Shown: positions 52,651-62,377, numbered from the stretch's first letter. The stretch: 64,000 bases of DNA from Mesorhizobium loti (GCF_002858745.1 NZ_PJRO01000001.1:186001-250000); one strand, 5' to 3'. Numbers and translations: made by a program. Notes: generated by a model from the sequence alone, not told the origin.

Positions 52651-53739
52651 ATGAAACGTTTCATCACAATCCTGCTGGCTGCTACAGGATCTTTACTGGC
52701 TTCCATGGCCAATGCCGCGCCAGAGAAAGTCATCCTCGACACCGATTTCAGTACCATCGGCGATGATGGCCAGACGCTGATCATGGCAGCACAGCTGCAA
52801 AAAGACGGAGTGATTGACCTCCTCGGCGTCACCGTCGTAACCGGCAACAATTGGCTCAAACAGGAAGTGGCGGACGCGCTGCGGGCGGTCGAGCGCCTGG
52901 GGATCGAGCAGGAAGTCGGCGTGTATGCGGGGGCAAACCTTCCGCTGGTCCACGATCCGCGCAGTTTCGAGCACGAACGTGCGCTATTCGGCTTCGGCGA
53001 GAGCTACAAGACGTCGTTCCATCGTCCACAGCCAACCGATAAGGATCTGATCGCTCCGCCGGATGGCTTTGCCACCAAGGCTAAGTTGCGCGAGGAAAAC
53101 GCTGTCGACTTCATCGTCGATACGATCAAGGCAAATCCCGGTGAGGTGTCGCTGCTGGTGATCGGCCCAGCTACCAATATCGCACTCGCGATCCGCAAGA
53201 ATCCGAAAATCGTGCCCCTGATCAAACGGATCGTCTATATGGCCGGCGCCGTGGACGTGAAGGGCAATACAACGCCCGCCGCAGAGATGAATGTCTGGAT
53301 CGATCCGGAAGCGGCCCGCATCGTCATGCGCGAGCCGATCCCGCAGGCCCTCATCCCGCTCGACGTCACCGACATCACCCAGATCGGAAAAGCGGATTTC
53401 GACCGCATCCTTGCCAAGGAAGGGCCGGTGCGGAAACTGCTGGGCGACAGCTGGATGGCCAAGCGCTTTTCCAAGGACGCCAATGCCAAGGCAAACGTGT
53501 TCGACACGCTGGCCCTTGCCTATCTCGTTGACCCGAGTTTCGCGACCAAGGTCGAGGACCTCTATATCGACGTGGATATCGCCTATGGGCCTGGCTATGG
53601 CCGTACCCTCGGCTATTGGAAAGAGCAGCCGACGCCGTTGCTGCAAAAGGTGAAGGTGGTCAAGGAATTCGACAACAAACGCTTCAACGATTTTTATGTC
53701 GATCTGCTGACCAGGCCGGTGCCCATCGCGAAAGACTAG
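52651..53739 (+). CDS. Exported nucleoside hydrolase-like protein
   Basis: 362 residues. A Sec signal (hydrophobic 5-20, cleavage after A-N-A at 22), then the inosine/uridine hydrolase fold. The calcium-binding start reads D-T-D-F-S-T-I-G-D-D (30-39), against the usual D-T-D-x-G-x-D-D, with two extra residues. V-T-V-V-T-G-N-N, G-P-A-T-N-I-A-L-A and A-E-M-N-V-W-I-D-P-E-A-A agree with the family. A periplasmic location is unusual but known for some nucleoside/ribosylpyrimidine hydrolases. The stop is followed by a terminator. GGGAGG lies 12 bases upstream. Confidence 0.85.
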   Translation: MKRFITILLAATGSLLASMANAAPEKVILDTDFSTIGDDGQTLIMAAQLQKDGVIDLLGVTVVTGNNWLKQEVADALRAVERLGIEQEVGVYAGANLPLVHDPRSFEHERALFGFGESYKTSFHRPQPTDKDLIAPPDGFATKAKLREENAVDFIVDTIKANPGEVSLLVIGPATNIALAIRKNPKIVPLIKRIVYMAGAVDVKGNTTPAAEMNVWIDPEAARIVMREPIPQALIPLDVTDITQIGKADFDRILAKEGPVRKLLGDSWMAKRFSKDANAKANVFDTLALAYLVDPSFATKVEDLYIDVDIAYGPGYGRTLGYWKEQPTPLLQKVKVVKEFDNKRFNDFYVDLLTRPVPIAKD

Positions 53740-53752
53740 GGCTCAAAACCTG

Positions 53753-53778
53753 AAAGGCCGCCATCCAGGCGGCCCTTT
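53753..53778 (+). terminator. Terminator of the nucleoside hydrolase
   Basis: Stem AAAGGCCGCC (53753-53762) with GGCGGCC-C-TTT (53768-53778), one bulged C. No long T-run, but it closes 14 bp after the stop. Confidence 0.6.
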
Positions 53779-53938
53779 GCCTGGCATCGCACCCGCTATG
53801 GACAGGAGGTGGCAAGATGCTGTTGTCATTGTCGGTTGGATGTCCGCGCCCGGGTTCCTTTCGCGCGGCGGATAATGCAGGATCGAATCGAACTGGTTTA
53901 CACACTTTCGATTTGCCCGAGACAGCCGCGAGATTTTC

Positions 53939-54733
53939 ATGAAGATTGTCACCTGGAACATCAACGGCGTCCGCGCTCGTATCGAGAACCTCGTCCATTG
54001 GCTGAGCGAGAGCCAGCCCGACATTGTCTGCCTGCAGGAGATCAAGAGCGTCGACGAGCAGTTCCCGCGCCTCGAGGTGGAGGCACTCGGCTATCACGTC
54101 GAGACGCACGGCCAGAAGGGTTTCAACGGTGTCGCCATCCTGTCGAAGCTGCGCTTCGACGAGGTCAACCGCGGCCTGCCGGGCGATGATGCCGACGAAC
54201 ACGCCCGTTTCATCGAGGGTGTGTTCTACACCGACAAAGGCGCATTGCGCGTCGTGTCGCTCTATCTGCCGAATGGCAATCCGATCAGCGATCCGGTGAA
54301 GTTTCCTTATAAACTCTCCTGGATGGCGCGGCTGGAGCGATGGGCTCGGGAGCGGCTGACGCTAGAGGAAGCGCTGGTTCTGGCCGGCGATTACAACGTC
54401 ATTCCCGAAGCCGCCGATGCCAAAACACCAGAAGCCTGGCTGGGGGACGCGCTGTTCCAACCGCAAACGCGGCAGGCATTCCGGCGCTTGCAAAATCTCG
54501 GCTTCACCGAAGCTGTACGCTCCGTCACCGACGCGCCAGGTGTCTATACTTTCTGGGATTATCAGGCCGGCGCCTGGCAGAAGAACAACGGCATCCGTAT
54601 CGACCACCTGCTCTTGTCGCCCGAGGCGGCAAACCGCTTCGCCTCAGCCTCGATCGAAAAACATGTGCGAGCGTGGGAAAAGCCGTCCGACCACGTGCCG
54701 GTTGCGGTGGAGCTTGTTCTGACGGCTGCGTAA
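53939..54733 (+). CDS. xth: Exodeoxyribonuclease III
   Basis: 264 residues. AP endonuclease/exonuclease of base-excision repair. Motifs: W-N-I-N-G-V-R-A-R (5-13), L-Q-E-I-K-S (catalytic Glu, about 34), Y-L-P-N-G-N, A-G-D-Y-N-V (about 150), and the terminal R-I-D-H-L and S-D-H-V-P-V with the catalytic Asp-His. Convergent with exoR, 15 bp apart. Confidence 0.95.
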   Translation: MKIVTWNINGVRARIENLVHWLSESQPDIVCLQEIKSVDEQFPRLEVEALGYHVETHGQKGFNGVAILSKLRFDEVNRGLPGDDADEHARFIEGVFYTDKGALRVVSLYLPNGNPISDPVKFPYKLSWMARLERWARERLTLEEALVLAGDYNVIPEAADAKTPEAWLGDALFQPQTRQAFRRLQNLGFTEAVRSVTDAPGVYTFWDYQAGAWQKNNGIRIDHLLLSPEAANRFASASIEKHVRAWEKPSDHVPVAVELVLTAA

Positions 54734-54748
54734 GGAAGACCGTCGGCG

Positions 54749-55579
54749 CTATTGTTCGGCGCCGGTAACGCCCTTGGCCAGCATGTCATCGGCCAGCGAT
54801 ATGGCGGTGCGGCGATCGGCTTCACCCGAAACGGCGAAAGCTTCTTCCTGCATGGAACGTATCCACGGCTGATCGGACGGTGTGGCGCGCGAAAGCGCGG
54901 CCGTCATCATGGCCAGCCCGCGCACCACCTTGCCACTCTGAAACAACAGGTTGCCGAGCGTTGCCTGCGCACCGGCATGGCCCTTTTCGGCGGCAAGCTG
55001 CAGCCAGCGGCCCGCCTGCCTGACGCTGGCCTTCCCACCACCCTCGCCTTTCAGAAACATCTTGCCCAATTCGTACTGAGCGTTCGGGTTGCGGTAGTTG
55101 GCGGCTGCGCGCATGAAATAGTCCTGCGCGGTGATCGGATCGGCACTCACCGGGCTGCCCGGAATGCCCTGTTTCAGATAATCGCCCAGCGCCACAAGCG
55201 CATCCGAGACATAGCTTTCTTCCGGCGAACCGGGCTCGACATCCTGTTCGGCGATTTCGGAGAAGAACTTGAAGGCCGCGTAATCGTCCTGCGCGACACC
55301 ATCTCCTTCGGCATACATGCGCGCCAGCTTCCAGGTCGCGCCGATCTGGCCGTTCTCGGCGGCGTATTTGTAGGCTTCGACAGCCTGTTCCTTGTGGCCG
55401 TTCTTGTAGGCCGAGAAGCCGAACTGGAAGACTTCCCAGGGGCTGGACTTCGGCTTCACGCCGCTCTTGTCGTCGAAAACCTTTTCGTCGAAGGCAAAAG
55501 CCTGTCCGGCAGCGCCCAGGGTCGCCACCGCGACCAGCACCGTCAGAACAGAAGATCTCGCCAACTCACCAACCCGCAT
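54749..55579 (-). CDS. exoR: ExoR-like periplasmic Sel1-repeat regulator
   Basis: 276 residues. Signal peptide (cleavage after A-F-A near 29) and Sel1-like helical repeats (A-A-E-N-G-Q-I-G-A-T-W-K-L-A-R-M-Y-A-E-G-D-G-V; A-Q-Y-E-L-G-K-M-F-L-K-G-E-G-G; A-Q-A-T-L-G-N-L-L-F-Q-S-G). The layout and wording, including R-G-L-A-M-M-T-A-A-L near the end, match rhizobial ExoR, which binds the ExoS sensor and keeps the ExoS/ChvI system off, so controlling exopolysaccharide, motility and acid response. ExoS and ChvI are not in this window. Confidence 0.88.
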   Translation of the reverse strand: MRVGELARSSVLTVLVAVATLGAAGQAFAFDEKVFDDKSGVKPKSSPWEVFQFGFSAYKNGHKEQAVEAYKYAAENGQIGATWKLARMYAEGDGVAQDDYAAFKFFSEIAEQDVEPGSPEESYVSDALVALGDYLKQGIPGSPVSADPITAQDYFMRAAANYRNPNAQYELGKMFLKGEGGGKASVRQAGRWLQLAAEKGHAGAQATLGNLLFQSGKVVRGLAMMTAALSRATPSDQPWIRSMQEEAFAVSGEADRRTAISLADDMLAKGVTGAEQ

Positions 55580-56056
55580 GGCTGCGCATTTCTTTCGTGT
55601 CGCCCATGCGGACGATCGAACCCGTACAAGCCAGCGACTTCACGGCCACGCCATTGCGTGACGCGTTGCGCTGCGATTCACATTCCAGCGAACTCTGCCA
55701 CGCATTTCCGGCCAAACTGCGGTTGAAACAGCGCGGCGATATGGCGGCCGCGCTGCGGTTCAACTGGCTGGCATTGATAAACACGCAAGCGTTCATTTCT
55801 GTTCCTGCCGCGGCCTTGCGGCCCACCTCTCGCGCCGACCGTCTTCGGTCTTGCCGGGGCCCTATCGAAGTGCTCCGGGTTTATGGCGGGAAATGGGCAT
55901 CGCACCCGTGTCGACTTCTTAGCCGAAGGCTTGTTTCGAAACTGTTGCCGAAACGTCACAATTATGAATGGGACCATTGATGTTGCATTTACGGCACGGA
56001 TCGGCAGGCGCCGAGCCTTACGCTGCTAAAGCATGGCTGGAAACATTCGACCAAAC
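55580..56056. other. Gene-poor region upstream of exoR
   Basis: About 480 bp between exoR and the porin terminator. Open frames of about 100 codons exist on both strands but have no Shine-Dalgarno, no family features and shuffled-looking composition. The exoR promoter must be here; I cannot point to it. No repeat or RNA structure stood out. Confidence 0.5.
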
Positions 56057-56087
56057 AAAAAAGCCGGGCACTTGGCCCGGCTTTTTT
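56057..56087 (-). terminator. Terminator of the FadL-type porin gene
   Basis: 13-bp stem including a flanking A6/T6 (56057-56069 with 56075-56087, loop ACTTG), ending 17 bp after the stop. Symmetric, so active in both directions. Confidence 0.92.
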
Positions 56088-56104
56088 CAATCAGAATGAG
56101 TGGC

Positions 56105-57331
56105 TTACCACTTGACGCTGTAACCGCCATTGAACGCGAAGGCGTATCCCGACTTGACACCCTGGTTGGTGCCGGGCGCGTATTTGGTTTCCTCACCCGA
56201 ACCTAGATAGCTGAAGCCGATGCCGCCGCGGAACTCACCACCGATACCGTCCTTGTAGGAGCCGCCGACTGCGAGCGTATAGGTATCGCCAATGACGTCC
56301 CAGCCGGTGCCAACGCCCTGGTCCCAGGTCAGGCTGGCAAAACCAGAAACCTGATCGTTGAAGGCGTGGCCAACGCCGCCGGTGACGGTCCAGCCATCCT
56401 TCCAGAAATACAGATCCTGAGTGATATTTGTTCCGGTAGCGGCGGAACGAACATCCAGAGAAGTCAACTGGCTCCAATCGGTCCATTTCACGCTACCGAA
56501 AGCCAGCCAACCTGGAGCAATACCGCTCTGCAGTTTGAATTCAATGCTTTGCGGCAATTCGCCGACACCAAGAGCGGGTACGTCAGTTGGCTGCCTAGGA
56601 TTACCACCCGCAAAGGGGTTTAGAGCATCCGGTATGCCACGCCCTTTGAGCGCGCCGAACAGAACTCCTCTCGGCGCAGTCAACATGCCATCTGCGCCAT
56701 AGCTTGTGCCAGAGCGGTACATCACCTGCCCGCGCAGAGCGATATCCGGAATCTCATAAGCGGCGCCGATACGGAATCCATATTTCTGGCCGTCGAGATC
56801 AAGCCGGGCATCGCCGAGATTGAGAACAACACCGGGGGCAACCTGCACTGCCGGGTATGAGTTCTCGCGATGGTATTCAAACTTCTCCATGAAGCCGCCG
56901 CCAAGCAGCCAGAACCTACCCTGACCAGCGTCGAAGCCGACGCCGCAGGTCAGAGCCGATTCATAGGTCGTGAATTCCTCACTAGTTTTCCCACTCGACG
57001 TTGGGAAATCATACTTGGCGTTGCCGCCGTTGTTGTTCACCAGTGTGCCAGCGCAACGCAGATTGTCGGTCAGGTTGAACTTCACCGCAGCCGACGGGAT
57101 AACGTAGTCCTCGGCATAGTCGGTACCGACAAGCTTCGGATTGCCATTCTTGTTGAACTTACGCGTTGGCGTCACATAGGTGACGCTCGAGCGCATGTTG
57201 AAGTTGCCCTGCTCGAAAAGGATGTCCGTATCGGCCGAGCCGCGCGAGAAACCGCCGGCATTCGCCGAACCGATCATCGCCAGCGACATGCACCCTGCCC
57301 CCAGGAGCGCCTTGATACGTAGATTGGTCAT
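56105..57331 (-). CDS. FadL/TodX-family outer membrane transport protein
   Basis: 408 residues. Signal peptide (cleavage after A-N-A, about 25), then G-G-F-S-R-G-S-A-D-T-D-I-L-F-E-Q-G, where FadL proteins have their N-terminal hatch with the S-A-D segment. Alternating beta strands follow, with an aromatic C-terminal end (Y-S-V-K-W). The family imports hydrophobic compounds such as long-chain fatty acids. Start ATG 57331 with GGGGAGAG upstream. Own terminator; a long regulated-looking leader lies upstream. Confidence 0.87.
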   Translation of the reverse strand: MTNLRIKALLGAGCMSLAMIGSANAGGFSRGSADTDILFEQGNFNMRSSVTYVTPTRKFNKNGNPKLVGTDYAEDYVIPSAAVKFNLTDNLRCAGTLVNNNGGNAKYDFPTSSGKTSEEFTTYESALTCGVGFDAGQGRFWLLGGGFMEKFEYHRENSYPAVQVAPGVVLNLGDARLDLDGQKYGFRIGAAYEIPDIALRGQVMYRSGTSYGADGMLTAPRGVLFGALKGRGIPDALNPFAGGNPRQPTDVPALGVGELPQSIEFKLQSGIAPGWLAFGSVKWTDWSQLTSLDVRSAATGTNITQDLYFWKDGWTVTGGVGHAFNDQVSGFASLTWDQGVGTGWDVIGDTYTLAVGGSYKDGIGGEFRGGIGFSYLGSGEETKYAPGTNQGVKSGYAFAFNGGYSVKW

Positions 57332-57749
57332 GAAATTCTCTCCCCGGAAATTCGTGAACCAAGCTAGAGCCAATTCGCGTTAATGAGGCAATAAGGAATT
57401 TCAAGGCGTACAAGTACAGTTTTTCGGGATACCCGCTAATACATTTGGCCTAGCGCCCCCAGCACTTGAGCAGACACCAAAAAGCCATCGTTTTTGAAGG
57501 CCCACACAACAAAACCATACCGAAACGCGCGGGAAACGCGCGAAAAAGCCTCATTTTGAAGGATAACACCCCGCATTGTTACATTATGGCAACAATGCGG
57601 TTCAAAAGTTTCCGTTTACGTCAATTGTGACGCAACGGAACGCCGCCAGAGCGAGTTTTGTGGTGTTTTCGGACGGGCTGCAACGGCCTGGAATCACGCT
57701 TCCGACGGCCCCTCGAAGGACCTGCCGGAAGCGATAGGGAATCGTCCTG
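57332..57749. other. Intergenic region upstream of the porin, downstream of valS
   Basis: 418 bp without a gene. It holds a perfect 10-bp inverted repeat, CCGCATTGTT (57571-57580) and AACAATGCGG (57591-57600), around a 10-base centre, and a repeated ACGCGCG pair at about 57525-57540. The dyad lies about 240 bp upstream of the porin start. It may be an operator or, read towards the porin, a hairpin. Confidence 0.55.
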
Positions 57750-60656
57750 TCAGCCCGCGTCGCGTACCCGGATGAGCGCAGCCGAGAGCTTCGCCTGCTG
57801 CTCGTTGTATTCGACAAGCTTCTCGCGCTCGGCCTCGACCACCTCTTCTGGCGCATTGGCGACGAACTTGTCGTTCGACAGCTTCTTATGCAGGCGGGCG
57901 ATTTCCTCCGTCACCTTGGCCAATTCCTTTTGCAGGCGCGCGGCCTCGGCGACCACATCTATCAGGCTGCCCAATGGCAGGCACGCCGTCGCTTCACCCA
58001 GCACGATCTGCGCCGAGCCCTTCGGAGCCGTATCGCTGTGCGAAATCTCACCGACACGCGCCAGCCGCTTGATGGCAGCCTCATGCCGAACCAGGCGCTC
58101 CCTGGTCGTGGCATTGGCGCCGATCACCACCAGCGGCGCAATCGCAGCTGGCGGCACGTTCATCTCCGAGCGAACCGAGCGGATGCCGGTGACGAGATCG
58201 ATCAGCCAGTTGATGTCGTCGGCGGCCTCGGCGTCCTCGAAATCCGGCGACGGCCACGCAGCATGGCAGAGCAGCGACGAACGTTCCTTGCCCTCACCCG
58301 CCGTCTCAGCCCAAAGCTCTTCCGTCATGAACGGCATCATCGGGTGGAGCAGCTTGTAGATCTCGTCGAGCACAAAGGCGACGCAGGCGCGGCTTTCAGC
58401 CTTGGCGGCCTCGTCCTCGCCCATGAACACCGGTTTCAACAGCTCCAGATACCAGTCGCAGAACAGGTTCCAGACGAACCGGTAGGCGCCACCAGCAGCC
58501 TCATTGAAGCGATATGAAGTGATCGCATCGGTGATTTCGCGCGCCGCACGGGTCAGTTCGGTCAGGATCCAGCGGTTCACTGCCAGTTTGGCGTCGCTCA
58601 GCCAGAACGTATCGTCGCGGGCGACACCGTTCATCTCGGCAAAGCGTGTCGCATTCCAAAGTTTGGTGCCAAAATTGCGGTATCCGGCGATACGAGCAGG
58701 ATCGAGCTTCACGTCACGTCCCTGCGCGGCCATGACCGCCAGCGTGAAACGCAAGGCATCCGCGCCATATTCGTCGATCAGTTCGAGCGGATCGATGACG
58801 TTGCCTTTCGACTTCGACATCTTCTGCCCGTTCTTGTCGCGAACCAGCGCGTGGACATAGACGGTGTGGAATGGCTCCTCGTCCATGAAGTGCAGGCCCA
58901 TCATCATCATGCGGGCGACCCAGAAGAAAATGATGTCGAAGCCCGTCACCAGCACATCGGTCTGGTAGTACGTTTTCAGTTCCGGTGTCTTGTCCGGCCA
59001 GCCGAGCGTCGAAAACGGCCACAGCGCGGACGAGAACCACGTGTCCAGCACATCTTCGTCGCGGGTCAGGATTTCTCCCGGCTGGAAGTTCTCCAGCTTC
59101 TCCTCGACCCAGGCCTTCCAGGGGCCTTCATGGGCGAGATAGTGCTGGATGGCGGCCTCAAGCGCCTCTTCCTCTGTCTTCTCGACAAAGATACGCCCAT
59201 CAGGCCCGTACCAGGCCGGGATCTGGTGACCCCACCAGAGCTGGCGCGAAATGCACCAGGGCTCGATGTTCTCCATCCAGTCGAAATAGGTCTTTTCCCA
59301 GTTCTTCGGCACGAAGTTGGTGCGGCCCTCGCGCACCGAAGCCAGCGCCGGCTTCGCCAGCACCTTGGCGTCGAGGAACCACTGGTCCGTCAGCATCGGC
59401 TCGATCACGACATTGGAGCGATCGCCGAACGGCTGCATCAGCTTCTTTTTTTCCACGAAGGGAACGTCGTTGCCTTCGGCATCCCTGGTCGTGACGGCGA
59501 GCCCTTCTGCCGTGATCGCTTCGACGATCAGCTTGCGGGCGGTGTAGCGGTCGAGCCCGCGATACTCATCCGGAACCAGATTGATGGCGTCGACCTCGGC
59601 CTCGTTCGGCACATTTCCTGAGCGCGCGATTTCCAGCGCCTGCGCCGCATAGTCGGCATAAGGTTCACCATCGGCGCGCAGCGCGGCCTGCGTATCCATC
59701 AGCCGGTAGAGCGGAATGTTGTTGCGACGTGCGACCTGGTAGTCGTTGAAGTCGTGCGCCCCCGTGATCTTTACCGCGCCGGAACCGAAGGCCGGGTCCG
59801 GGTATTCGTCGGTGATGATCGGGATCAGGCGCCGATGCTCCTTCGGGCCCACCGGAATTTCACAAAGCTTGCCAACGATTGGCGCGTAACGCTCGTCGGA
59901 AGGATGAACGGCCACCGCGCCGTCGCCCAGCATGGTCTCCGGCCGGGTGGTCGCGATGGAAATGTAATTGCGCTCTTCCTTCAGGATGACGTTCCCGTCG
60001 GCGTCCTTCTCGATATAGGTGTAGGTTTCGCCGCCGGCCAGCGGGTACTTGAAGTGCCACATATGGCCGTCAGCTTCCTTGTTCTCCACTTCGAGGTCGG
60101 AGATCGCCGTCTCGAACTGCGGGTCCCAGTTCACCAGACGCTTGCCGCGGTAGATCAAGCCTTCCTTGTGCAGCGTGACGAAGACTTCAAGCACAGCCTT
60201 CGACAGGCCCTCGTCCATGGTGAAACGCTCGCGCGACCAGTCTGCCGAGGCGCCCAGGCGCTTGAGCTGGTTAAAGATGGCGCCGCCGGATTCGTCCTTC
60301 CATTCCCAGATCTTGTCGACGAACTGTTCCCGTGTGAGGTCGCGCCGATGGATCTGCTTTTCCATCAGCTGGCGCTCGACGACCATCTGGGTGGCAATGC
60401 CGGCATGATCCATGCCCGGCTGCCAGAGCACGTTCTTGCCGCGCATCCGCTCGAAGCGCACCAGAATGTCCTGCAATGTGTTGTTGAGCGCATGGCCCAT
60501 GTGCAGCGAGCCGGTGACGTTGGGCGGCGGGATGACGATGGAGAACGGTTCGGCGCCTTCCTCTGCGCCAGCACCGGCGCGGAAGGCATCGGCTTCCTCC
60601 CAAATCTTGGCGATCTTCGGCTCGACGCTTTTTGCGTCATAGGTCTTTTCGAGCAT
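57750..60656 (-). CDS. valS: Valyl-tRNA synthetase
   Basis: 968 residues, class I. Signature P-P-P-N-V-T-G-S-L-H-M-G-H-A-L-N (HIGH, about 43), the CP1 editing domain in the middle (T-T-R-P-E-T-M-L-G-D), K-M-S-K-S-K-G-N-V-I-D-P, and a C-terminal coiled coil ending with the Lys/Glu-rich helix that touches tRNA. Start ATG 60656 (M-L-E-K-T-Y); the frame extends upstream without homology. Confidence 0.97.
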   Translation of the reverse strand: MLEKTYDAKSVEPKIAKIWEEADAFRAGAGAEEGAEPFSIVIPPPNVTGSLHMGHALNNTLQDILVRFERMRGKNVLWQPGMDHAGIATQMVVERQLMEKQIHRRDLTREQFVDKIWEWKDESGGAIFNQLKRLGASADWSRERFTMDEGLSKAVLEVFVTLHKEGLIYRGKRLVNWDPQFETAISDLEVENKEADGHMWHFKYPLAGGETYTYIEKDADGNVILKEERNYISIATTRPETMLGDGAVAVHPSDERYAPIVGKLCEIPVGPKEHRRLIPIITDEYPDPAFGSGAVKITGAHDFNDYQVARRNNIPLYRLMDTQAALRADGEPYADYAAQALEIARSGNVPNEAEVDAINLVPDEYRGLDRYTARKLIVEAITAEGLAVTTRDAEGNDVPFVEKKKLMQPFGDRSNVVIEPMLTDQWFLDAKVLAKPALASVREGRTNFVPKNWEKTYFDWMENIEPWCISRQLWWGHQIPAWYGPDGRIFVEKTEEEALEAAIQHYLAHEGPWKAWVEEKLENFQPGEILTRDEDVLDTWFSSALWPFSTLGWPDKTPELKTYYQTDVLVTGFDIIFFWVARMMMMGLHFMDEEPFHTVYVHALVRDKNGQKMSKSKGNVIDPLELIDEYGADALRFTLAVMAAQGRDVKLDPARIAGYRNFGTKLWNATRFAEMNGVARDDTFWLSDAKLAVNRWILTELTRAAREITDAITSYRFNEAAGGAYRFVWNLFCDWYLELLKPVFMGEDEAAKAESRACVAFVLDEIYKLLHPMMPFMTEELWAETAGEGKERSSLLCHAAWPSPDFEDAEAADDINWLIDLVTGIRSVRSEMNVPPAAIAPLVVIGANATTRERLVRHEAAIKRLARVGEISHSDTAPKGSAQIVLGEATACLPLGSLIDVVAEAARLQKELAKVTEEIARLHKKLSNDKFVANAPEEVVEAEREKLVEYNEQQAKLSAALIRVRDAG

Positions 60657-60891
60657 GGGAAAGGCGTCCGGACTGTCGGGATTTGCTGGTGACGGTAAAT
60701 CGGAAGGACTTGGCCAAGTCAACCACGCGAAGAACCGCCATCCGACAGATAGGAGCATCAGAAGGCCGAACCAAGGCAGCCTCTTGCCTTGAAGGTAAGC
60801 GCCGCCTACGATCCCGTTGCTGCTGTAGGGCGCACCGGTTCCGGCCGAAGGGGCATTGCCCGCCTACGCCACCTCAACCCAGAATGCGCCC

Positions 60892-61527
60892 ATGTCCCAG
60901 TTCGAGCATTTCCGCAAGCAGGCAAAGCTTTATCTCAAATGGCATCGCGAGGGCCGTCATCCGGCAGCCGCAGCGATCCGGTCACTGCTGCCGCGCTTTC
61001 GAGACCTTAGCGACAGGCAGGTGCTTGAGCATGAGTTCAAGCTTGCCGACGCTCAGGAGCTTGTCGCCCGCAAGGCGGGTTTCGAAAACTGGGAGGCGCT
61101 CAAGAAAGGACTTTCTATCATGAGCCCCTCGACCGCACCGGAAAAGGAACCGTCCCTCGCCTTCTCGGAACCGCAGCTGTTCGTTGCCGACATCGGCCAG
61201 GCTTGCGATTTCTATACCGGAAAGCTCGGCTTCACTCTCCGTTTCACCTATGGCGAGCCACCCTTTTTCGCACAGGTTTTCCGGGACGGAGCCCGCCTTA
61301 ACCTGCGTCATGTCGACAGGCCGGTTGTCGATACCGATAGGATCGTGCCCGAACATCTTGTCATGGCAACGATCGTGCTCAACCACGGCATCAAGAAACT
61401 GTTCCTTGATTACCAGGCCGCCGATGTTCCGCTCTTTCAGACCCTCAAAACGGAACCCTGGGGCTCGCGCACCTTCATCGTGAGCGATCCCGACGGCAAT
61501 CTCGTCTGCTTCGCTGCAGACGGGTGA
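60892..61527 (+). CDS. Two-part VOC protein with an N-terminal helical domain
   Basis: 211 residues. Residues 1-75 form a conserved helical module (F-R-K-Q-A-K-L-Y-L-K-W-H-R-E-G ... L-A-D-A-Q-E-L-V-A-R-K-A-G-F-E-N-W-E-A-L), seen fused to glyoxalase or ankyrin domains elsewhere. Residues 90-211 are a VOC domain with V-A-D-I-G-Q-A-C-D-F-Y-T-G-K-L-G-F and the end S-D-P-D-G-N-L-V-C-F. Start ATG 60892. Divergent from valS; convergent with the TetR gene. Confidence 0.83.
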   Translation: MSQFEHFRKQAKLYLKWHREGRHPAAAAIRSLLPRFRDLSDRQVLEHEFKLADAQELVARKAGFENWEALKKGLSIMSPSTAPEKEPSLAFSEPQLFVADIGQACDFYTGKLGFTLRFTYGEPPFFAQVFRDGARLNLRHVDRPVVDTDRIVPEHLVMATIVLNHGIKKLFLDYQAADVPLFQTLKTEPWGSRTFIVSDPDGNLVCFAADG

Positions 61528-61583
61528 TCGGGACAACCGAGCAGGGCCGGCATCGAATCCACGAGCCGGCTCTTCCTCACCGG

Positions 61584-62234
61584 TCAGCCGGAAACTCTCG
61601 GTGAGATGGTTCCATCGACCGACAGCATCCTCGAAAACAATTGCAGCAGGATGTCACAGAGCGGCTGCGGATCGCGGCTTTCGCGCGCAATTGCGTCATC
61701 GACGACACCATGCATGCCGTCAAACAGAATGAGCGCGGTCATACGGGTGTCGGGCAGAGACCATGCGCCCGCCGCCTGTCCGGCTTCCAGCAGAGCAACG
61801 AGCTGAGCGATCACGGCGTCCTTTTCCTTCGATTGCCGGTGCGAATGGCTGAAATCGTGGAAGACGACATCGTGCAGTTTGAAATTGGCAAGATAGGCCT
61901 GCACTGCGCCGTGGATCCAGCCCGACAATCGCGCCGTGAAATCCGTCACGGGGCAGGCCTCGATCGCCACACTCACGCTTCTCACGAAATCCTGCGAGAA
62001 TCGCTCCCGCAGCGCCAGGACGACATCCGTCTTCGTCGCGAAGTAATGATAGAAAGTGCCCTTGGCCACGCCCGCGCGTGCGACGATGTCGTCTATCGTC
62101 GTCGCTTCTATGCCTTTCGCGACGAACAGCGCTGCTGCGGATGCCATCAAGTCATCGGTACGCATCTCGGCCGGCAAGGTACGCCGCCTTGGTCGCGAAC
62201 GGCGTTCGGTAGACAGATTTGCGCTCGCGTTCAT
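61584..62234 (-). CDS. TetR/AcrR-family repressor
   Basis: 216 residues. N-terminal helix-turn-helix: A-A-A-L-F-V-A-K-G-I-E-A-T-T-I-D-D-I-V-A-R-A-G-V-A (about 33-57) then K-G-T-F-Y-H-Y-F. The ligand domain is of TetR_C type. Start ATG 62234 with AGGA six bases upstream; an in-frame ATG four codons upstream lacks one. It shares a 143-bp divergent region, with a strong dyad, with the DHA2 exporter it presumably represses. Confidence 0.93.
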   Translation of the reverse strand: MNASANLSTERRSRPRRRTLPAEMRTDDLMASAAALFVAKGIEATTIDDIVARAGVAKGTFYHYFATKTDVVLALRERFSQDFVRSVSVAIEACPVTDFTARLSGWIHGAVQAYLANFKLHDVVFHDFSHSHRQSKEKDAVIAQLVALLEAGQAAGAWSLPDTRMTALILFDGMHGVVDDAIARESRDPQPLCDILLQLFSRMLSVDGTISPRVSG

Positions 62235-62322
62235 ATCGATCCTCATGGCCAACAGGCTGAACCATTTTAAAGCCACCGGCTTCTTTTCGCATAGCTCCAA
62301 TGATTTCAATAGGCTCTTCTTA

Positions 62323-62349
62323 TTGACCGACGGTCAGTCGGTCTATATT
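62323..62349 (+). promoter_or_regulatory. TetR-type operator over the exporter promoter
   Basis: GACCGAC (62325-62331) and GTCGGTC (62337-62343) are exact inverted arms around GGTCA. They lie between a TTGACC -35-like box (62323-62328) and a TATATT -10-like box (62344-62349, spacing 15). Binding would block the promoter of the 62378 gene. Confidence 0.75.
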
Positions 62350-62377
62350 GTTGAGTAAAATCATCAGGATTAATCGC

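Noticed and set aside
55566..55980. Short overlapping open frames (86-127 codons) upstream of exoR
   Set aside because: No ribosome-binding site, no recognisable motif, and overlap with the exoR start on the minus strand.
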